From positions 1 to 64,000 of the forward strand of contig NZ_JABXKL010000085.1 in the NCBI RefSeq assembly GCF_017114995.1: a DNA stretch of 64,000 nt, read 5' to 3'. A program made the position numbers and the translations under genes. Position 1 is the stretch's first letter. Every line of letters begins with the position of its first letter. The notes below the pieces were generated by a model. The model saw only the letters and a program-made list of their open reading frames with translations, ran no database searches and was not told where the DNA came from. Of this stretch, positions 52,401 to 62,393 are shown one piece after another. Source of the stretch: Nostoc sp. NMS9. Its GTDB lineage: Bacteria; Cyanobacteriota; Cyanobacteriia; Cyanobacteriales; Nostocaceae.

Positions 52401-55355
52401 TTCGGTCAGTTAGCCCTCGACCTACTTTCACGTTATCAAAATTCTGAATTGAAAGGGAAAACTTTATTACTAGTGTATTTGTACACAAGGCATTGGAAAA
52501 TGCACCTGGGTGAGATATTAAATCCCTTGCAGATGACCTATTGTAGTTGTTTAGATGTAGGTGATTTGACTTTCGCGGGCTACTCTGCGTATAACTACGG
52601 TTTTTACTCCTATTTTGCCGGACAGAATTTAACGCAACTGGAGCCGGAAGTTGCTGGATATTGTGAAGCACTCAAGCATCTCAAGCAAAATCTAACTCTG
52701 ACTTATTCCCAGTTGATTCGACAAATTTTGCTCAATTTAATGGGCAATGCAGATAACGTGGTGGTGTTGAAAGGTGCAGCCTACAATGAACAGCATCAAC
52801 TTCCATTACATGAAGCAGCAGGCGATCGCACCGGATTAGCATTGCTGGGGATTAATAAACTGATTCTGTCCTATCTGTTTTCAGACTTTGAGCAAGCTGT
52901 AGAACAGGCTAGGCAGGCAAGACAGTATTTGGATGCTGTCCTTGCTTTCGTATATGTACCTATCTTTCATTTCTATGAGTCTTTAGCTCAACTAGCATGG
53001 TTTGAGCGACTTTCAACCCCAGAACTGCAGCAAGCAAAGGAATACATCGCTGCCAACCAAGAAAAACTTAAGTATTGGGCAACTCATGCCCCGATGAATT
53101 TCTTGCACAAGTTTCATCTAGTCGAGGCGGAACGAGAGCGAGTGCAAGGCAACAAAGCCCAGGCAATAGATTTGTACGATCGCGCCATCACCGAAGCCAA
53201 AGAAAACCATTACATCCAAGAAGAAGCGCTGGCCAATGAACTGGCAGCTAAATTTTACCTCAGCTGGGGTAAACAACGGATTGCTCAGGAATACATAACC
53301 CAAGCCTACTACAGCTATGCTCGTTGGGGTGCTAAAGCCAAAGTCGCCGACTTGGAACGACGCTATCCCCAACTCCTCGCCCCCATCTTAGAGCAAACCC
53401 GTTCTCCCCTCTCAACTAACGAAACTATCTTTACATTGGGGAGTGTCACCTCCACCACTTCCGCCACTTCCAGCAGTAGCAGCGCCTCTGTTGCTTTAGA
53501 TTTGGCTACCATTCTCAAAGCATCCCAAACCCTTTCTGGGGAAATCGAACTCGAAAAACTGCTCTCTGCATTACTGCATATCGTCATTGAAAATGCGGGA
53601 GCCGATAAGTGTGTGTTCATGCTTTTGGAGTCAGGACGTTTACTGATTCAGGCGTTAGCACAGCTTTCCGTGAGCGTTGTACAGAACCAGGCTGCTAAAG
53701 TCGATTTTTACCCGATGTTGCTCAACCCACAGCCTGTTGAAGACTCTGTTGATGTACCACTTAGCTTAATTAATACCGTCAAACGCAGCTTACAACCAGC
53801 AGTGATTATTGATGCCACAGTGCATCCGCAATTAATCAATGACTCGTATATTCAACAACAGCAGCCCAAAAGTATCTTGTGCTGCCCGATTTTGCATCAG
53901 GGTAAGTTGCTGGGCATTTTGTATCTAGAAAACAATTTGGCAATCGGAGCATTTACTAGTGATTGCGTCGAGCTGCTGAACTTACTTTGCGCTCAAGCGG
54001 CAATTTCTCTGGAAAATGCGCGACTTTATCGAAATTCGCAGAACTATGCTAAACAGTTAACACAATCTCTAGCAAAATTGCAGGTTAGTGAAATCCGCTT
54101 CCAAAATCTGACGAATAATATTCCTGGGATGGTGTACCAATTCCGCCTGGCGGCCGACGGTTCAACTTCAACACCCTATGTTAGCTCTGGCTGTTTGGAC
54201 TTGTATGGGTTAGAGCCAGAGTCGGTGATGGCAGGGACGCATAGCCTTTACGCCATGAATCATCCTGACGATCGCCCAGCTATTGAAGAAGCGATCGCCT
54301 ACTCTGCCCAAAATCTCACACCGTTTGAGCAAGAATGGCGGATTATCCTGCCTTCAGGAACCGTAAAATGGATTCAATCTGCGGCTCGACCAGAGCGACA
54401 AACTGATGGGTCAATCATCTGGGATGGGGTGGTGATTGATGTTAGCGATCGCAAACTTGCAGAACTTGCCTTGCAGCAAAAATCACTTGACTTAGAACAA
54501 GCACTAACCGATCTGCAAAACACCCAATTACAAATGGTGCAAAATGAGAAAATGTCTGCACTAGGCAACTTAGTTGCTGGTGTCGCTCACGAAATGAATA
54601 ATCCTCTCGGTTTTATTGCTGCCAGTCTCAAACAAGCTAAACCTACCTTTACTGATGTAGTTGAACACTTAAAACTCTATCAATCAAGCCTGCCTAATGC
54701 GAGTGATGAAATCAAAGATCATGCTGAAGAAATCGACTTGGAGTATAGCTTAGAAGACTTGCCCAAGATGATTGATGCCATGTCGATGGCGTGCGATCGC
54801 CTGAAAAATATCAGCACCAGTTTACGGACTTTTTCGCGTGCCGACAAAGATTATAAAGTACCATTTAATATTCACCAAGGCATTGATAGCACAATTTTAA
54901 TTTTGAAACATCGTCTCAAAGCTAACGAGCAACGTCCAGCAATTGAAGTGATAACTAAGTACACCACTTTACCTCAAGTTGAGTGTTTTCCTGGACAATT
55001 AAATCAGGTATTTATGAATCTACTAGCAAATGCTATTGATGCCTTAGAAGAATCGAATATTGGACAAAGTTTTGACGAAATTCAAGCGAATCCCAACTGT
55101 ATTAAAATTATAACTACAGTAGAAAATAATCTAGTTAGAATTACAATTGCCGATAATGCCAAGGGTATAGATGAAGAGATAAAACAAAAAATATTTGACC
55201 ATTTATTTACGACAAAAGCTGTCGGTAAAGGCACAGGCTTAGGATTGGCGATCGCTCGTCAAATTATTGTAGAAAAACATGGTGGAGCGATCAAGGTGAA
55301 TTCTCAACTTGGCAAAGGAACTGAATTTGTGATTCAGCTACCGTTGTCAGCATAA
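49470..55355 (+). CDS. Ser/Thr kinase-AAA-GAF-PAS-histidine kinase hybrid
   Basis: 1961 residues. Order: Ser/Thr kinase at about 14-270 (HKDIKPANIL with D135); AAA/NACHT-like ATPase with GFSGIGKT at about 335-342; long TPR-like helical part about 700-1300; GAF at about 1400-1560; PAS at about 1595-1700; histidine kinase with H1707 (GVAHEMNNPLGFI) and ATP-binding GKGTGLGLAIA near the end. This is the cyanobacterial hybrid kinase type; its signal is unknown. Membrane segments are not obvious. Start chosen for the ATG at 49470. Intact host gene. Confidence 0.92.
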   Translation: MSAKVDGTLRIAGYQIIEQLYSGSRTQVYRAIREGDRLPVVIKLLKREYPTFTELVQFRNQYAIAKNLDIPGIIKPYSLEAYHNGYALVMEDFGGVSLRQFTQGKTLTLEQFLPIALQLLDTLHQLHQQRVIHKDIKPANILIHPDTKQIKLIDFSIASLLPRETQEIQSLNGLEGTLAYLSPEQTGRMNRGIDYRSDFYSLGVTFFELLSGQLPFESHEPMELVHYHIAKLPPCVCDFNPKLPLMLGEIVRKLMAKNAEDRYQSALGLKHDLVTCLKQWRETRKHTWFDLGQRDISDRFLIREKLYGRESEVKTLLEAFGQVANGSSQLMLVAGFSGIGKTAVVNEVHKPIVRWNGYFIKGKYDQFNRNIPLSAFVQAFRDLIGQLLSESDTQLKQWQKKILAAVGENGQLLIEVIPELEQMIGKQPAIAELSGGAAQNRFNLLFQKFIQVFATREHPLVMFLDDLQWADSASLNLLKLLMARSDCSYLFIIGAYRDNEVFAAHPFMLTLDEIEKTSSFVNTLTLATLSQADVNHLIADSLSCATKQALPLTELVYQKAKGNPFFTTQFLKALHEDGLITFNWEAGFWQCDVAQVRSLALTDDVVEFMSQQLQKLPDITQDIVKLAACIGNQFDLGTLAIISEQSQIEAAASLWKALQEGLILPQSEIYKFYVGEEHQPVAQENSEIVAYRFLHDRVQQAAYSLIPADEKQPVHLKIGQLLLRNTPENNREERIFEIVSQFNVATELLAQSAERQELAQFNLMASRKAKAATAYTAACKYAQIGIELLAQNSWQHQYELTLALHQVATEAAYLSGNLEQMAAFANLVLNHAKTPLDQISVYEVKIEAFIAQGKFTEAIAAALAILKQLGVELPAAPTQDDVAAAFSTVSDAIGKHLPAELLNLSQARDVNILAAARILTSVAPGAYVSVPLLYLLVILKKVYLSVVYGNESTSTFSYASYGIFMCGVVGNVELGYEFGQLALDLLSRYQNSELKGKTLLLVYLYTRHWKMHLGEILNPLQMTYCSCLDVGDLTFAGYSAYNYGFYSYFAGQNLTQLEPEVAGYCEALKHLKQNLTLTYSQLIRQILLNLMGNADNVVVLKGAAYNEQHQLPLHEAAGDRTGLALLGINKLILSYLFSDFEQAVEQARQARQYLDAVLAFVYVPIFHFYESLAQLAWFERLSTPELQQAKEYIAANQEKLKYWATHAPMNFLHKFHLVEAERERVQGNKAQAIDLYDRAITEAKENHYIQEEALANELAAKFYLSWGKQRIAQEYITQAYYSYARWGAKAKVADLERRYPQLLAPILEQTRSPLSTNETIFTLGSVTSTTSATSSSSSASVALDLATILKASQTLSGEIELEKLLSALLHIVIENAGADKCVFMLLESGRLLIQALAQLSVSVVQNQAAKVDFYPMLLNPQPVEDSVDVPLSLINTVKRSLQPAVIIDATVHPQLINDSYIQQQQPKSILCCPILHQGKLLGILYLENNLAIGAFTSDCVELLNLLCAQAAISLENARLYRNSQNYAKQLTQSLAKLQVSEIRFQNLTNNIPGMVYQFRLAADGSTSTPYVSSGCLDLYGLEPESVMAGTHSLYAMNHPDDRPAIEEAIAYSAQNLTPFEQEWRIILPSGTVKWIQSAARPERQTDGSIIWDGVVIDVSDRKLAELALQQKSLDLEQALTDLQNTQLQMVQNEKMSALGNLVAGVAHEMNNPLGFIAASLKQAKPTFTDVVEHLKLYQSSLPNASDEIKDHAEEIDLEYSLEDLPKMIDAMSMACDRLKNISTSLRTFSRADKDYKVPFNIHQGIDSTILILKHRLKANEQRPAIEVITKYTTLPQVECFPGQLNQVFMNLLANAIDALEESNIGQSFDEIQANPNCIKIITTVENNLVRITIADNAKGIDEEIKQKIFDHLFTTKAVGKGTGLGLAIARQIIVEKHGGAIKVNSQLGKGTEFVIQLPLSA

Positions 55356-55539
55356 GCTAGAAAATCACAGTTGTTGGTTGTAGGATAAAAATTTCCTTAC
55401 GGCTCTGGTACAAACAAAGAAGGCAAAGCCTCCTAATGGTCATTCCCAGTCAGAGACTGGGAACAAGGCAATTCCTAACTCTTGTACAGACGCGATTAAT
55501 CGCGTCTCTCGTAACTCCTAACTCCTAACTCCTAACTTT
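55356..55539. terminator. hairpin and tandem repeats between convergent genes
   Basis: Stem TTCCCAGTC/GACTGGGAA at about 55443-55463 with a 3-base loop. 55509-55537 is made of TAACTCC heptamers. Both lie between the ends of the kinase gene and ctpA; the hairpin may stop transcription. Confidence 0.6.
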
Positions 55540-56775
55540 TTACGCCTTTTTGGCCAACACTGAGTTTTTTACCAAAAGTTCGACTGCTGCTTGATATTGC
55601 AGATCCGCTTCAGTACCAATCTGTTCGCGGTTAATGGCTGGTTGGGAAATAACTTTATCCGGCTTAATACCTAGTTTGTTAATATCTCGGTGTTCAGGAG
55701 TTTCATACTTAGCAATTGTCACTGCCAAGCCTGAACCATCTGATAATTCAAACAAAGATTGGATTAAACCCTTTCCAAAGGTGGTTTCGCCTACCAACTG
55801 GGCGCGATCGTTATCTTGGAGTGCGCCAGCAAGAATCTCACTCGCACTAGCAGTTCCTTGATTCACCAAAATCACCAGAGGATCGTTCGTCAGGGCTGGC
55901 CCAAAGGCTTCAAAACTCCCCTGAATACCTTGTCGGTTAACAGTGTAAACGATCGTGCCGGAATCTAACCACAGACGGGCGATTTCAATTCCTGATTGCA
56001 ATAGCCCCCCAGGATTATTTCGTAAATCTAGAATGTAGGCAGCAGCGCCTTTTTTTTCTAGACTAGAAATAGCGTGTGCCAATTCCGTTGAAGCGTTGGC
56101 ATTAAATTGTGTAAGACGTAGGTAGCCAATGGGTGTACCCTCAGGAGAAACACGCAAATCCGAAACCACAGGGTTAAGAGCAATGCGATCGCGTGTCAGT
56201 CTAATTTCCGTTTCTGCCTCTCCGTCTCGTTCGATCAAGAGAGTCACAAGGCTGCCACTCGGCCCGCGCATTCTGGTTGCAGCTTCATCAAGGGTGAGAT
56301 TTTCTGTGGAAACACCTTCAATTTTGAGAATGCGATCGCGTGGTCGAATCCCCGCTTTATCTGCCGGTGAACCGGCGATGGGAGCCACTACTTCCAACTT
56401 CCCATTCTCAGAATTCAGGGCAATTTGCAATCCTACCCCAGTCAGTTCCCCAGAAGTATTGACCTGCAAGCTGCGGTACTGTTCTGGATCTAAAAAGCGG
56501 GTAAAAGGATCGTCGAGGCTCTTGAGCATCTTCCCAATTGCCTCATAACTGGCATTTGAGTCTGCCAGTGGCTTCTCTAGAACCTTTTGCCTGACAGCCG
56601 CCCAGTTTTGATGATTAAACGTCTCATCTAGATAAGTACGATTAACAATTCGCCAAACTTCCGAAACCAGCTTTTGTTCCCCCGTCAAAGCCAGTGCTGG
56701 CTGAGTGAGCGTACCCAACACCAAGCAAAATGCCATTAACAATGAAAATCCAACCCGAAAGACTTGTTTGTTCAT
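55540..56775 (-). CDS. ctpA: carboxyl-terminal processing protease
   Basis: 411 residues from the ATG at 56775 (MNKQVFRVGF); longer starts at 56784 and 56796 exist but add residues before a normal signal peptide (LLMAFCLVLGTLTQPALA). Residues about 120-200 are a PDZ domain (GVGLQIAL); the catalytic region has GTASASEILAG (Ser) and FGKGLIQ (Lys). CtpA-type enzymes trim the C-terminal extension of photosystem II protein D1 and act in the lumen or periplasm. Located next to petB-petD, oppositely oriented. Confidence 0.92.
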   Translation of the reverse strand: MNKQVFRVGFSLLMAFCLVLGTLTQPALALTGEQKLVSEVWRIVNRTYLDETFNHQNWAAVRQKVLEKPLADSNASYEAIGKMLKSLDDPFTRFLDPEQYRSLQVNTSGELTGVGLQIALNSENGKLEVVAPIAGSPADKAGIRPRDRILKIEGVSTENLTLDEAATRMRGPSGSLVTLLIERDGEAETEIRLTRDRIALNPVVSDLRVSPEGTPIGYLRLTQFNANASTELAHAISSLEKKGAAAYILDLRNNPGGLLQSGIEIARLWLDSGTIVYTVNRQGIQGSFEAFGPALTNDPLVILVNQGTASASEILAGALQDNDRAQLVGETTFGKGLIQSLFELSDGSGLAVTIAKYETPEHRDINKLGIKPDKVISQPAINREQIGTEADLQYQAAVELLVKNSVLAKKA

Positions 56776-57190
56776 GAACCCCATTATCAATTCCACCTCA
56801 ACCCAAATTGCCTAGATAATGCCCACTTCCTCTGTTGTTGATGAAATCTATCTCTCGATTATGTTACTTTTTTTATAGAAGTGGTGCATTTTTCTCATCA
56901 AGTTGTTCAGTCAACTGATGCATCGTATCCACTCACCAAAGGATAAAATCTACTTTGTGTCCACCATTTTGTGTGTAGGGGCGTAAAGAGATCGCAATAT
57001 ATTCCATCTTTACAGAGTGTAAAGTTTCTGAAGTCTCTTAGCACGCCAAAAGCTGAAAAGCTTTCCAAAAACTCCCCTTTACTAAAATCCCAAAATTACT
57101 AGTTGGGAGAGAAGTCTGAGCGAAGGCTTCTGCCGATTCAGAACTTCGGGATTTATCAACCGCAACCGACTTTTAGGAACTTGAGATTGT

Positions 57191-57838
57191 ATGGCCAACG
57201 TTTACGACTGGTTTGAGGAACGCCTGGAGATTCAGGCACTCGCCGAAGACGTTACTAGCAAGTACGTCCCTCCCCACGTCAATATCTTTTACTGCCTGGG
57301 TGGAATTACCCTAGTTTGCTTTCTCATCCAGTTTGCTACTGGATTTGCCATGACGTTCTACTACAGGCCAACAGTTACTGAAGCTTTCTCCTCAGTAGAG
57401 TACATCATGAATGAAGTAAACTTCGGTTGGCTAATTCGCTCCATCCATCGCTGGTCTGCCAGCATGATGGTATTGATGATGATTTTGCACACCTTCCGGG
57501 TTTATCTGACTGGTGGTTTCAAAAAGCCTCGCGAACTGACCTGGATAAGTGGTGTGATCCTAGCTGTGATTACCGTTTCCTTTGGAGTTACTGGCTATTC
57601 TCTACCTTGGGATCAAGTTGGCTACTGGGCTGTGAAAATTGTTAGCGGCGTACCAGAAGCAATTCCCGTGGTTGGAGTTCTGATTTCCGACCTGCTGCGC
57701 GGCGGTTCTAGTGTTGGTCAAGCAACACTAACTCGTTACTACAGCGCACACACATTTGTACTGCCTTGGTTGATTGCAGTCTTCATGCTGTTTCACTTCT
57801 TGATGATCCGCAAGCAAGGCATTTCCGGGCCTTTGTAA
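57191..57838 (+). CDS. petB: cytochrome b6
   Basis: 215 residues, exactly the usual cytochrome b6 length. Four membrane segments with haem histidines (IHRWSASMMVLMMILHTFR; and the later RYYSAHTFVLPW, FMLFHFL). C35 (FYCLGG) is the attachment for the extra haem ci. The protein is part of the cytochrome b6f complex in the thylakoid membrane, passing electrons between plastoquinol and plastocyanin. Clear start MANVYDWFEERLEIQ. Confidence 0.98.
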   Translation: MANVYDWFEERLEIQALAEDVTSKYVPPHVNIFYCLGGITLVCFLIQFATGFAMTFYYRPTVTEAFSSVEYIMNEVNFGWLIRSIHRWSASMMVLMMILHTFRVYLTGGFKKPRELTWISGVILAVITVSFGVTGYSLPWDQVGYWAVKIVSGVPEAIPVVGVLISDLLRGGSSVGQATLTRYYSAHTFVLPWLIAVFMLFHFLMIRKQGISGPL

Positions 57839-58081
57839 TCTCAGCTATTAGCGAAAGGCAACATTTGTTAGTTTTCAGATCGAGTTGTTTGTTTTAAACT
57901 TATGAAACACAAGAAATTAATTGCACATAAGTTCCAAAAAACAAATACTTGTATCTTAAGCCTAAAGCTGTAGAAAACTTCAGGCGGATGACTGTAGATA
58001 TAGAAACGCTGTTGGTTGCCTAGTAGCTGATAGCTTTCACAAATGCTTTAATTTAACTTAAGCAGGAGAGCACATTTCAAA

Positions 58082-58564
58082 ATGTCAACACAAAAAAAAC
58101 CTGACCTGAGCGATCCTCAGTTAAGAGCCAAACTCGCTAAAGGCATGGGTCACAACTACTATGGTGAACCCGCTTGGCCTAATGACTTACTTTACGTCTT
58201 TCCAATTGTGATCATGGGTTCCTTCGCTGCGATTGTGGCTCTAGCTGTGCTAGATCCCGCAATGACCGGGGAACCAGCAAATCCTTTTGCCACACCATTG
58301 GAAATTTTGCCAGAATGGTACTTGTATCCAGTCTTCCAAATTTTGCGATCGCTTCCTAACAAACTTTTAGGAGTGTTAGCAATGGGTTCCGTACCAGTAG
58401 GTCTAATCCTCATTCCCTTTATTGAGAACGTGAATAAGTTCCAAAACCCCTTCCGCCGTCCAGTTGCAACCACAGTATTCCTCGTTGGTACTCTTGTCAC
58501 CTTGTGGCTGGGTATTGGTGCTGCTTTGCCATTGGATAAATCTTTGACCTTGGGACTATTCTAA
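58082..58564 (+). CDS. petD: cytochrome b6f subunit IV
   Basis: 160 residues, normal for subunit IV, with three membrane helices. Key stretches: GHNYYGEPAWPNDLLYVFP, PEWYLYPVFQILRS (PEWY is the Qo-site loop), and the ending PLDKSLTLGLF. Works with PetB in quinol oxidation. Start ATG at 58082 follows GCAGGAG, a good ribosome-binding site. 243-base gap after petB; the gap has no gene. Confidence 0.98.
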   Translation: MSTQKKPDLSDPQLRAKLAKGMGHNYYGEPAWPNDLLYVFPIVIMGSFAAIVALAVLDPAMTGEPANPFATPLEILPEWYLYPVFQILRSLPNKLLGVLAMGSVPVGLILIPFIENVNKFQNPFRRPVATTVFLVGTLVTLWLGIGAALPLDKSLTLGLF

Positions 58565-59199
58565 ATTAGTCACTAGAAAATGCTTTGACGCCTGTGAGTT
58601 TCAAGAGCAGATGCAGATGTGCTTTTGAAAACAATCAACAGGCGTCAATTTTAACAGGAAAGAATTCAGGAGTCAGAAGCCAGAATTCAGAATTAAATTC
58701 TGAATCAAAAGCGGATAACGCTACCCAAAGCGAGTCCGCGTATCCTACGGGCAAGCAAGTTAAGCACAGCGTCTCGTAGATAACGTCTGAAATAAACTGG
58801 CTTAATTCCTACACTAAATATGCTTTTTTTAGTGGTCAACAAAATGTGTTGGGTCTGTAGCCAGATCCCGCAGAGTATCCCTCAGTAATTGCATTCTGAA
58901 TTCTGAATTCACTATTCTGAATTCTTCTTCAATAGTTCAGATTGCATCTGAGATTTGAAGTTTTGGATGGAAAAGCTATTCAAAATCTCAAATCATCAAA
59001 AGTCAACAAATACAAACATTTCTTACTTACTTAACTTAAGTTGCTAGTTACAACCCTCAGAATGCCAAAATCGTTCATGTTTTGTATTTTGGTACACAGA
59101 ATATGTCAATTTAGATTTTTTTATGTGAGAGAAATTTTGCGAACAGCGCAGAATTTACTAACTAGCAACTTGGGTTTACTTATATTCAACTCACAGTTA
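58565..59199. other. gap between petD and the anti-sigma gene
   Basis: About 635 bases without a supported gene; several GAATTCAG/CTGAATTC-like repeats near 58660-58700 and 58890-58920 look like recurring short repeats. No RNA gene seen. Confidence 0.45.
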
Positions 59200-59643
59200 A
59201 TGCTTAGTATAGTGCAGCAAGACCATCTGACGGTTAAGAGCGAACTCAGGCTCTTAAACCAGGTGCAAGAATGGTTTGAGCAATTTTGTCTGCAACACTT
59301 GTCTCAACTTGGCTGGTCAAAAACCCAACTTGATCGCCTCAATTTAGCATTAGCAGAAGGCTTTACCAACGCTGTTCGTCATGCTCATCATGCTTTACCC
59401 CCGGAAACAATCATTGAAATTAACGTTTATCTGTGGATTGACCGACTAGAGATTAGAATTTGGGATTACGGAAAACCTTTTAATCCTGATGCGATCGCAG
59501 AGCCAGCCCCAGGTACTCTGCAAGTAGGTGGGTATGGATGGTTTCTCCTCCGGCGGTTGGCCGATCGGGTTGTATACGAACGTGGTGCGGATGGTAGAAA
59601 TTGCCTGCTCATTGTCAAATACTCTGTAGAAGCACAAAAGTAA
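59200..59643 (+). CDS. anti-sigma regulatory factor, HATPase type
   Basis: 147 residues from the ATG at 59200 (MLSIVQQDHLTVKS); the frame is open back to a TTG at 59041 but that part has low coding quality. The N-box ALAEGFTNAVRHAH, then WDYGKPFNP and GGYGWFLLRRLAD match RsbW/SpoIIAB-like ATPases that bind sigma factors or anti-sigma antagonists. Partner unknown. Intact. Confidence 0.85.
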   Translation: MLSIVQQDHLTVKSELRLLNQVQEWFEQFCLQHLSQLGWSKTQLDRLNLALAEGFTNAVRHAHHALPPETIIEINVYLWIDRLEIRIWDYGKPFNPDAIAEPAPGTLQVGGYGWFLLRRLADRVVYERGADGRNCLLIVKYSVEAQK

Positions 59644-60127
59644 CAGTGAAATTTGGCTTGTGAGCGGAGTGTAGGGAAGGAGTATCGACCAAAAACGAGG
59701 GCTTTTCTTCTCTACAATACTCTCTTGCTAACTCGCCCGTACTTAGGACTCAAACAAATAAAACTTCTCATATAGTCGTCACCAAGGTAACGAAGATTTT
59801 GCTCAAAGTTGAAGTACACACTTTCAAACAGAAGCAGTTTTTGCTGAAATACATAGTTATTTGATTGATAAAAGTATACTCTTTTTTCAATATTATTTAA
59901 ATTGGATAAATATATTTTTTACGTGAAATTGCTTATTCATTATGATTTTTTTGTAAAATCTCAAGTAAGATTTTTGTATAAAAAGAATTAGTGAATATAG
60001 TAAAAATAGCATTCGAGTTACACTAGCTCGCTTGTTAAGATTTGTCAGCAGTGTTGAGAGTCTTAATGTTTGTTCTCCAACAAGTGCCATTTCGTGCTTA
60101 AAGAGATAGACAGAATAGGGGACAAAT
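59644..60127. other. AT-rich gap upstream of the sugar-nucleotide genes
   Basis: About 480 bases, mostly AT-rich, without a supported gene. A minus-strand frame of 65 residues (59893-60090) lacks features. May hold the promoter of the following operon. Confidence 0.4.
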
Positions 60128-61117
60128 ATGAGTAAGACAGCCCTAATTACAGGAATTACTGGTCAAGATGGCTACTATCTCAGCCATTTGCTCCTCAACC
60201 GTGGTTATCGAGTTGTCGGATTAGTACCCCCACATCGACAACCTAATTTGACAAAGCTGGGAATCCTGGCAAATCAGGTAGAAATTTTTACGGTTGACTT
60301 GAGGGATAAAGCGGCACTGTTGACCGCAGTTGAACAACTGCGTCCCCAAGAAATTTACAATTTGGCGGCTCCCAGTTTTGTACCCGACTCCTGGAACGAC
60401 CCATTGGGAACCCTGGATTTAATAACTGGTACAGCTACTAGGCTCTTGGAAGCAGTACGAAAAGTCGGTTTGTTTACTAGATTTTATCAAGCCAGCAGTT
60501 CAGAAATGTTTGGCGATGTATTCCTCTCGCCCCAAGATGAGGAAACCGCTTTTCGTCCCAAAAATCCTTATGCTGCGGCTAAAATGCACGCTCACTGGAC
60601 GATGGTGCATCACAGACAGCGCTATGGGCTATTTGCCTGTAGCGGAATTTTATATAATCACGAGTCTCCTCTACGCGCACCCCAGTTTGTCACACGCAAA
60701 GTTTCTTTGGCGGCTGCATCAATTAAATTGGGTTTAACTGACACCTTAGAAATGGGTAATCTCGATGCCAAACGTGATTGGGGCTTTGCAGGTGATTATG
60801 TAGAGGCCATGTGGCTAATGTTGCAAATTGATGAGCCAGAAGAATATGTGATTGGCACTGGTAAACTGCATAGTGTTAAAGATTTAGTTGCCACAGCCTT
60901 TGAGTCAGTCGGATTGGATTGGAAGCAGTATGTAGTATTAAATACTAGCTTGTTGCGACAAGATGAGCATTTTCAACTAGTAGCTAACCCCAGCAAGGCT
61001 AAAAGAAACCTCGGCTGGGAACCCCAAGTAAGCTTTGAGGAACTTTTAGAAAAAATGGTAAAAACAGATTTGGAGCGGTTAGAAAGCGGTGCGATCGCGC
61101 CCTTACCGCGAGTGTAA
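60128..61117 (+). CDS. GDP-mannose 4,6-dehydratase-like SDR enzyme
   Basis: 329 residues. N-terminal NAD(P)-binding GITGQDGYYLSH (glycine-rich loop at about 8-14), SSSEMFG near 125-131, and YAAAK as the Y-x-x-x-K catalytic pair near 150. The active-site SYE-like triad fits GMD family enzymes that make GDP-4-keto-6-deoxymannose, a fucose or rhamnose precursor. Start ATG at 60128. 10 bases before the next gene, so probably co-transcribed. Likely part of surface polysaccharide synthesis. Confidence 0.88.
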   Translation: MSKTALITGITGQDGYYLSHLLLNRGYRVVGLVPPHRQPNLTKLGILANQVEIFTVDLRDKAALLTAVEQLRPQEIYNLAAPSFVPDSWNDPLGTLDLITGTATRLLEAVRKVGLFTRFYQASSSEMFGDVFLSPQDEETAFRPKNPYAAAKMHAHWTMVHHRQRYGLFACSGILYNHESPLRAPQFVTRKVSLAAASIKLGLTDTLEMGNLDAKRDWGFAGDYVEAMWLMLQIDEPEEYVIGTGKLHSVKDLVATAFESVGLDWKQYVVLNTSLLRQDEHFQLVANPSKAKRNLGWEPQVSFEELLEKMVKTDLERLESGAIAPLPRV

Positions 61118-61127
61118 ATAATCTAAA

Positions 61128-62309
61128 ATGCAGATCACTACAGTGACAAAAAACCTGAGTTTAGGTGATAAAGTTAAGAAAAAAACTAACCATGTCTTCG
61201 TGTTTTTAGAAATTTTCGCTCACGAAGGTGGTATTCAATCGTATATAAAAGATATTTTTCGCGCCTATCTGGGATTGAGCCAAGACTACAAGGCAGAAGT
61301 TTTTTTACTACGAGATAGTGCTGATAGCTTAAATCCGTTTGAAGACGAGAACTTAAAATTTCATTACTTTAAAAATCAGTCCCCCTATTTGGGGAGATTG
61401 CAAATGGCAGCGGCTTTACTAAAGTGTCTGTTGCAGAGCCGTCCGCAGCAGGTTTTCTGCGGTCATATTAACTTAGCAGTATTAATCCAAACACTTTGCC
61501 AGCCCTTAGGGATTCCTTACACTGTGCTAACTTACGGCAAAGAAGTCTGGGAACCGTTGAAAAATCAGGAACGTCGCGCCCTGATATCAGCAGATAGAAT
61601 TTGGACAATTAGTCGCTACAGCCGCGATCGCGCTTGTGTTGCCAATAGTCTAAACCCAAAAATGGTACAGATGATGCCTTGTGCCATTGATGCGGATAAA
61701 TTTACTCCTGGTTCCAAACAACCAGAATTAGTCCAGAAGTATGGCTTAACTGGTGCGAAAGTGTTGATGACAGTAGCACGGTTATGGTCAGGAGATATTT
61801 ACAAGGGTGTAGATGTCACGATTCGGGCAATACCACAAATCGCTCAAGTTTTCCCAGAAGTGAAATATTTGGTAATTGGTCGCGGCGATGACCAACCGCG
61901 ATTAGCTAAACTTGCTGCATATTTAGGTGTGAGCGATCGCGTCGTGTTTGCTGGTTTCGTTGCCACAGAAGAATTAATGGAACATTATCGCCTTGCTGAC
62001 GCCTATATTATGCCTTCGCAAGAAGGCTTTGGCATAGTTTATCTAGAAGCAATGGCTTGTGGAGTGCCGGTGTTATCCGGTGACGACGATGGTTCCGCTG
62101 ACCCTTTGCAGGATGGTAAACTGGGATGGCGAGTACGACACCGCAGTCCTGATGCTGTAGCAACAGCTTGTATAGAAATGCTTCAAGGGGATGACCAGCG
62201 ATGTGATGGGGAGTGGCTAAGAGAACAGGCGATCGCTCTGTTTGGCCTAAATGCCTTTCAACAGCACTTACAAAAAATGCTGCTATCCTCAGTAATAAAG
62301 TCCATTTGA
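61128..62309 (+). CDS. family 4 glycosyltransferase
   Basis: 393 residues of GT-B type. N-terminal half with HEGGIQSYIKD (GT4 typical), C-terminal half with MTVARLWSGDIYKGVD and the E-x7-E motif in PSQEGFGIVYLEAMACGVPVL. Probably uses a nucleotide sugar (such as the product of the preceding enzyme) to build a glycan. Start at 61128, close to the previous stop. Confidence 0.9.
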   Translation: MQITTVTKNLSLGDKVKKKTNHVFVFLEIFAHEGGIQSYIKDIFRAYLGLSQDYKAEVFLLRDSADSLNPFEDENLKFHYFKNQSPYLGRLQMAAALLKCLLQSRPQQVFCGHINLAVLIQTLCQPLGIPYTVLTYGKEVWEPLKNQERRALISADRIWTISRYSRDRACVANSLNPKMVQMMPCAIDADKFTPGSKQPELVQKYGLTGAKVLMTVARLWSGDIYKGVDVTIRAIPQIAQVFPEVKYLVIGRGDDQPRLAKLAAYLGVSDRVVFAGFVATEELMEHYRLADAYIMPSQEGFGIVYLEAMACGVPVLSGDDDGSADPLQDGKLGWRVRHRSPDAVATACIEMLQGDDQRCDGEWLREQAIALFGLNAFQQHLQKMLLSSVIKSI

Positions 62310-62393
62310 GTCCAAATGACAAACGATCAATAACTCATAACTAATGACTAAAATCGCTATCCTAGAAGGAGAGCAGGACAAAATTTATTAAAA

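Noticed and set aside
58585..58779. 64-residue frame after petD
   Set aside because: Made of short repeat sequence; no features.
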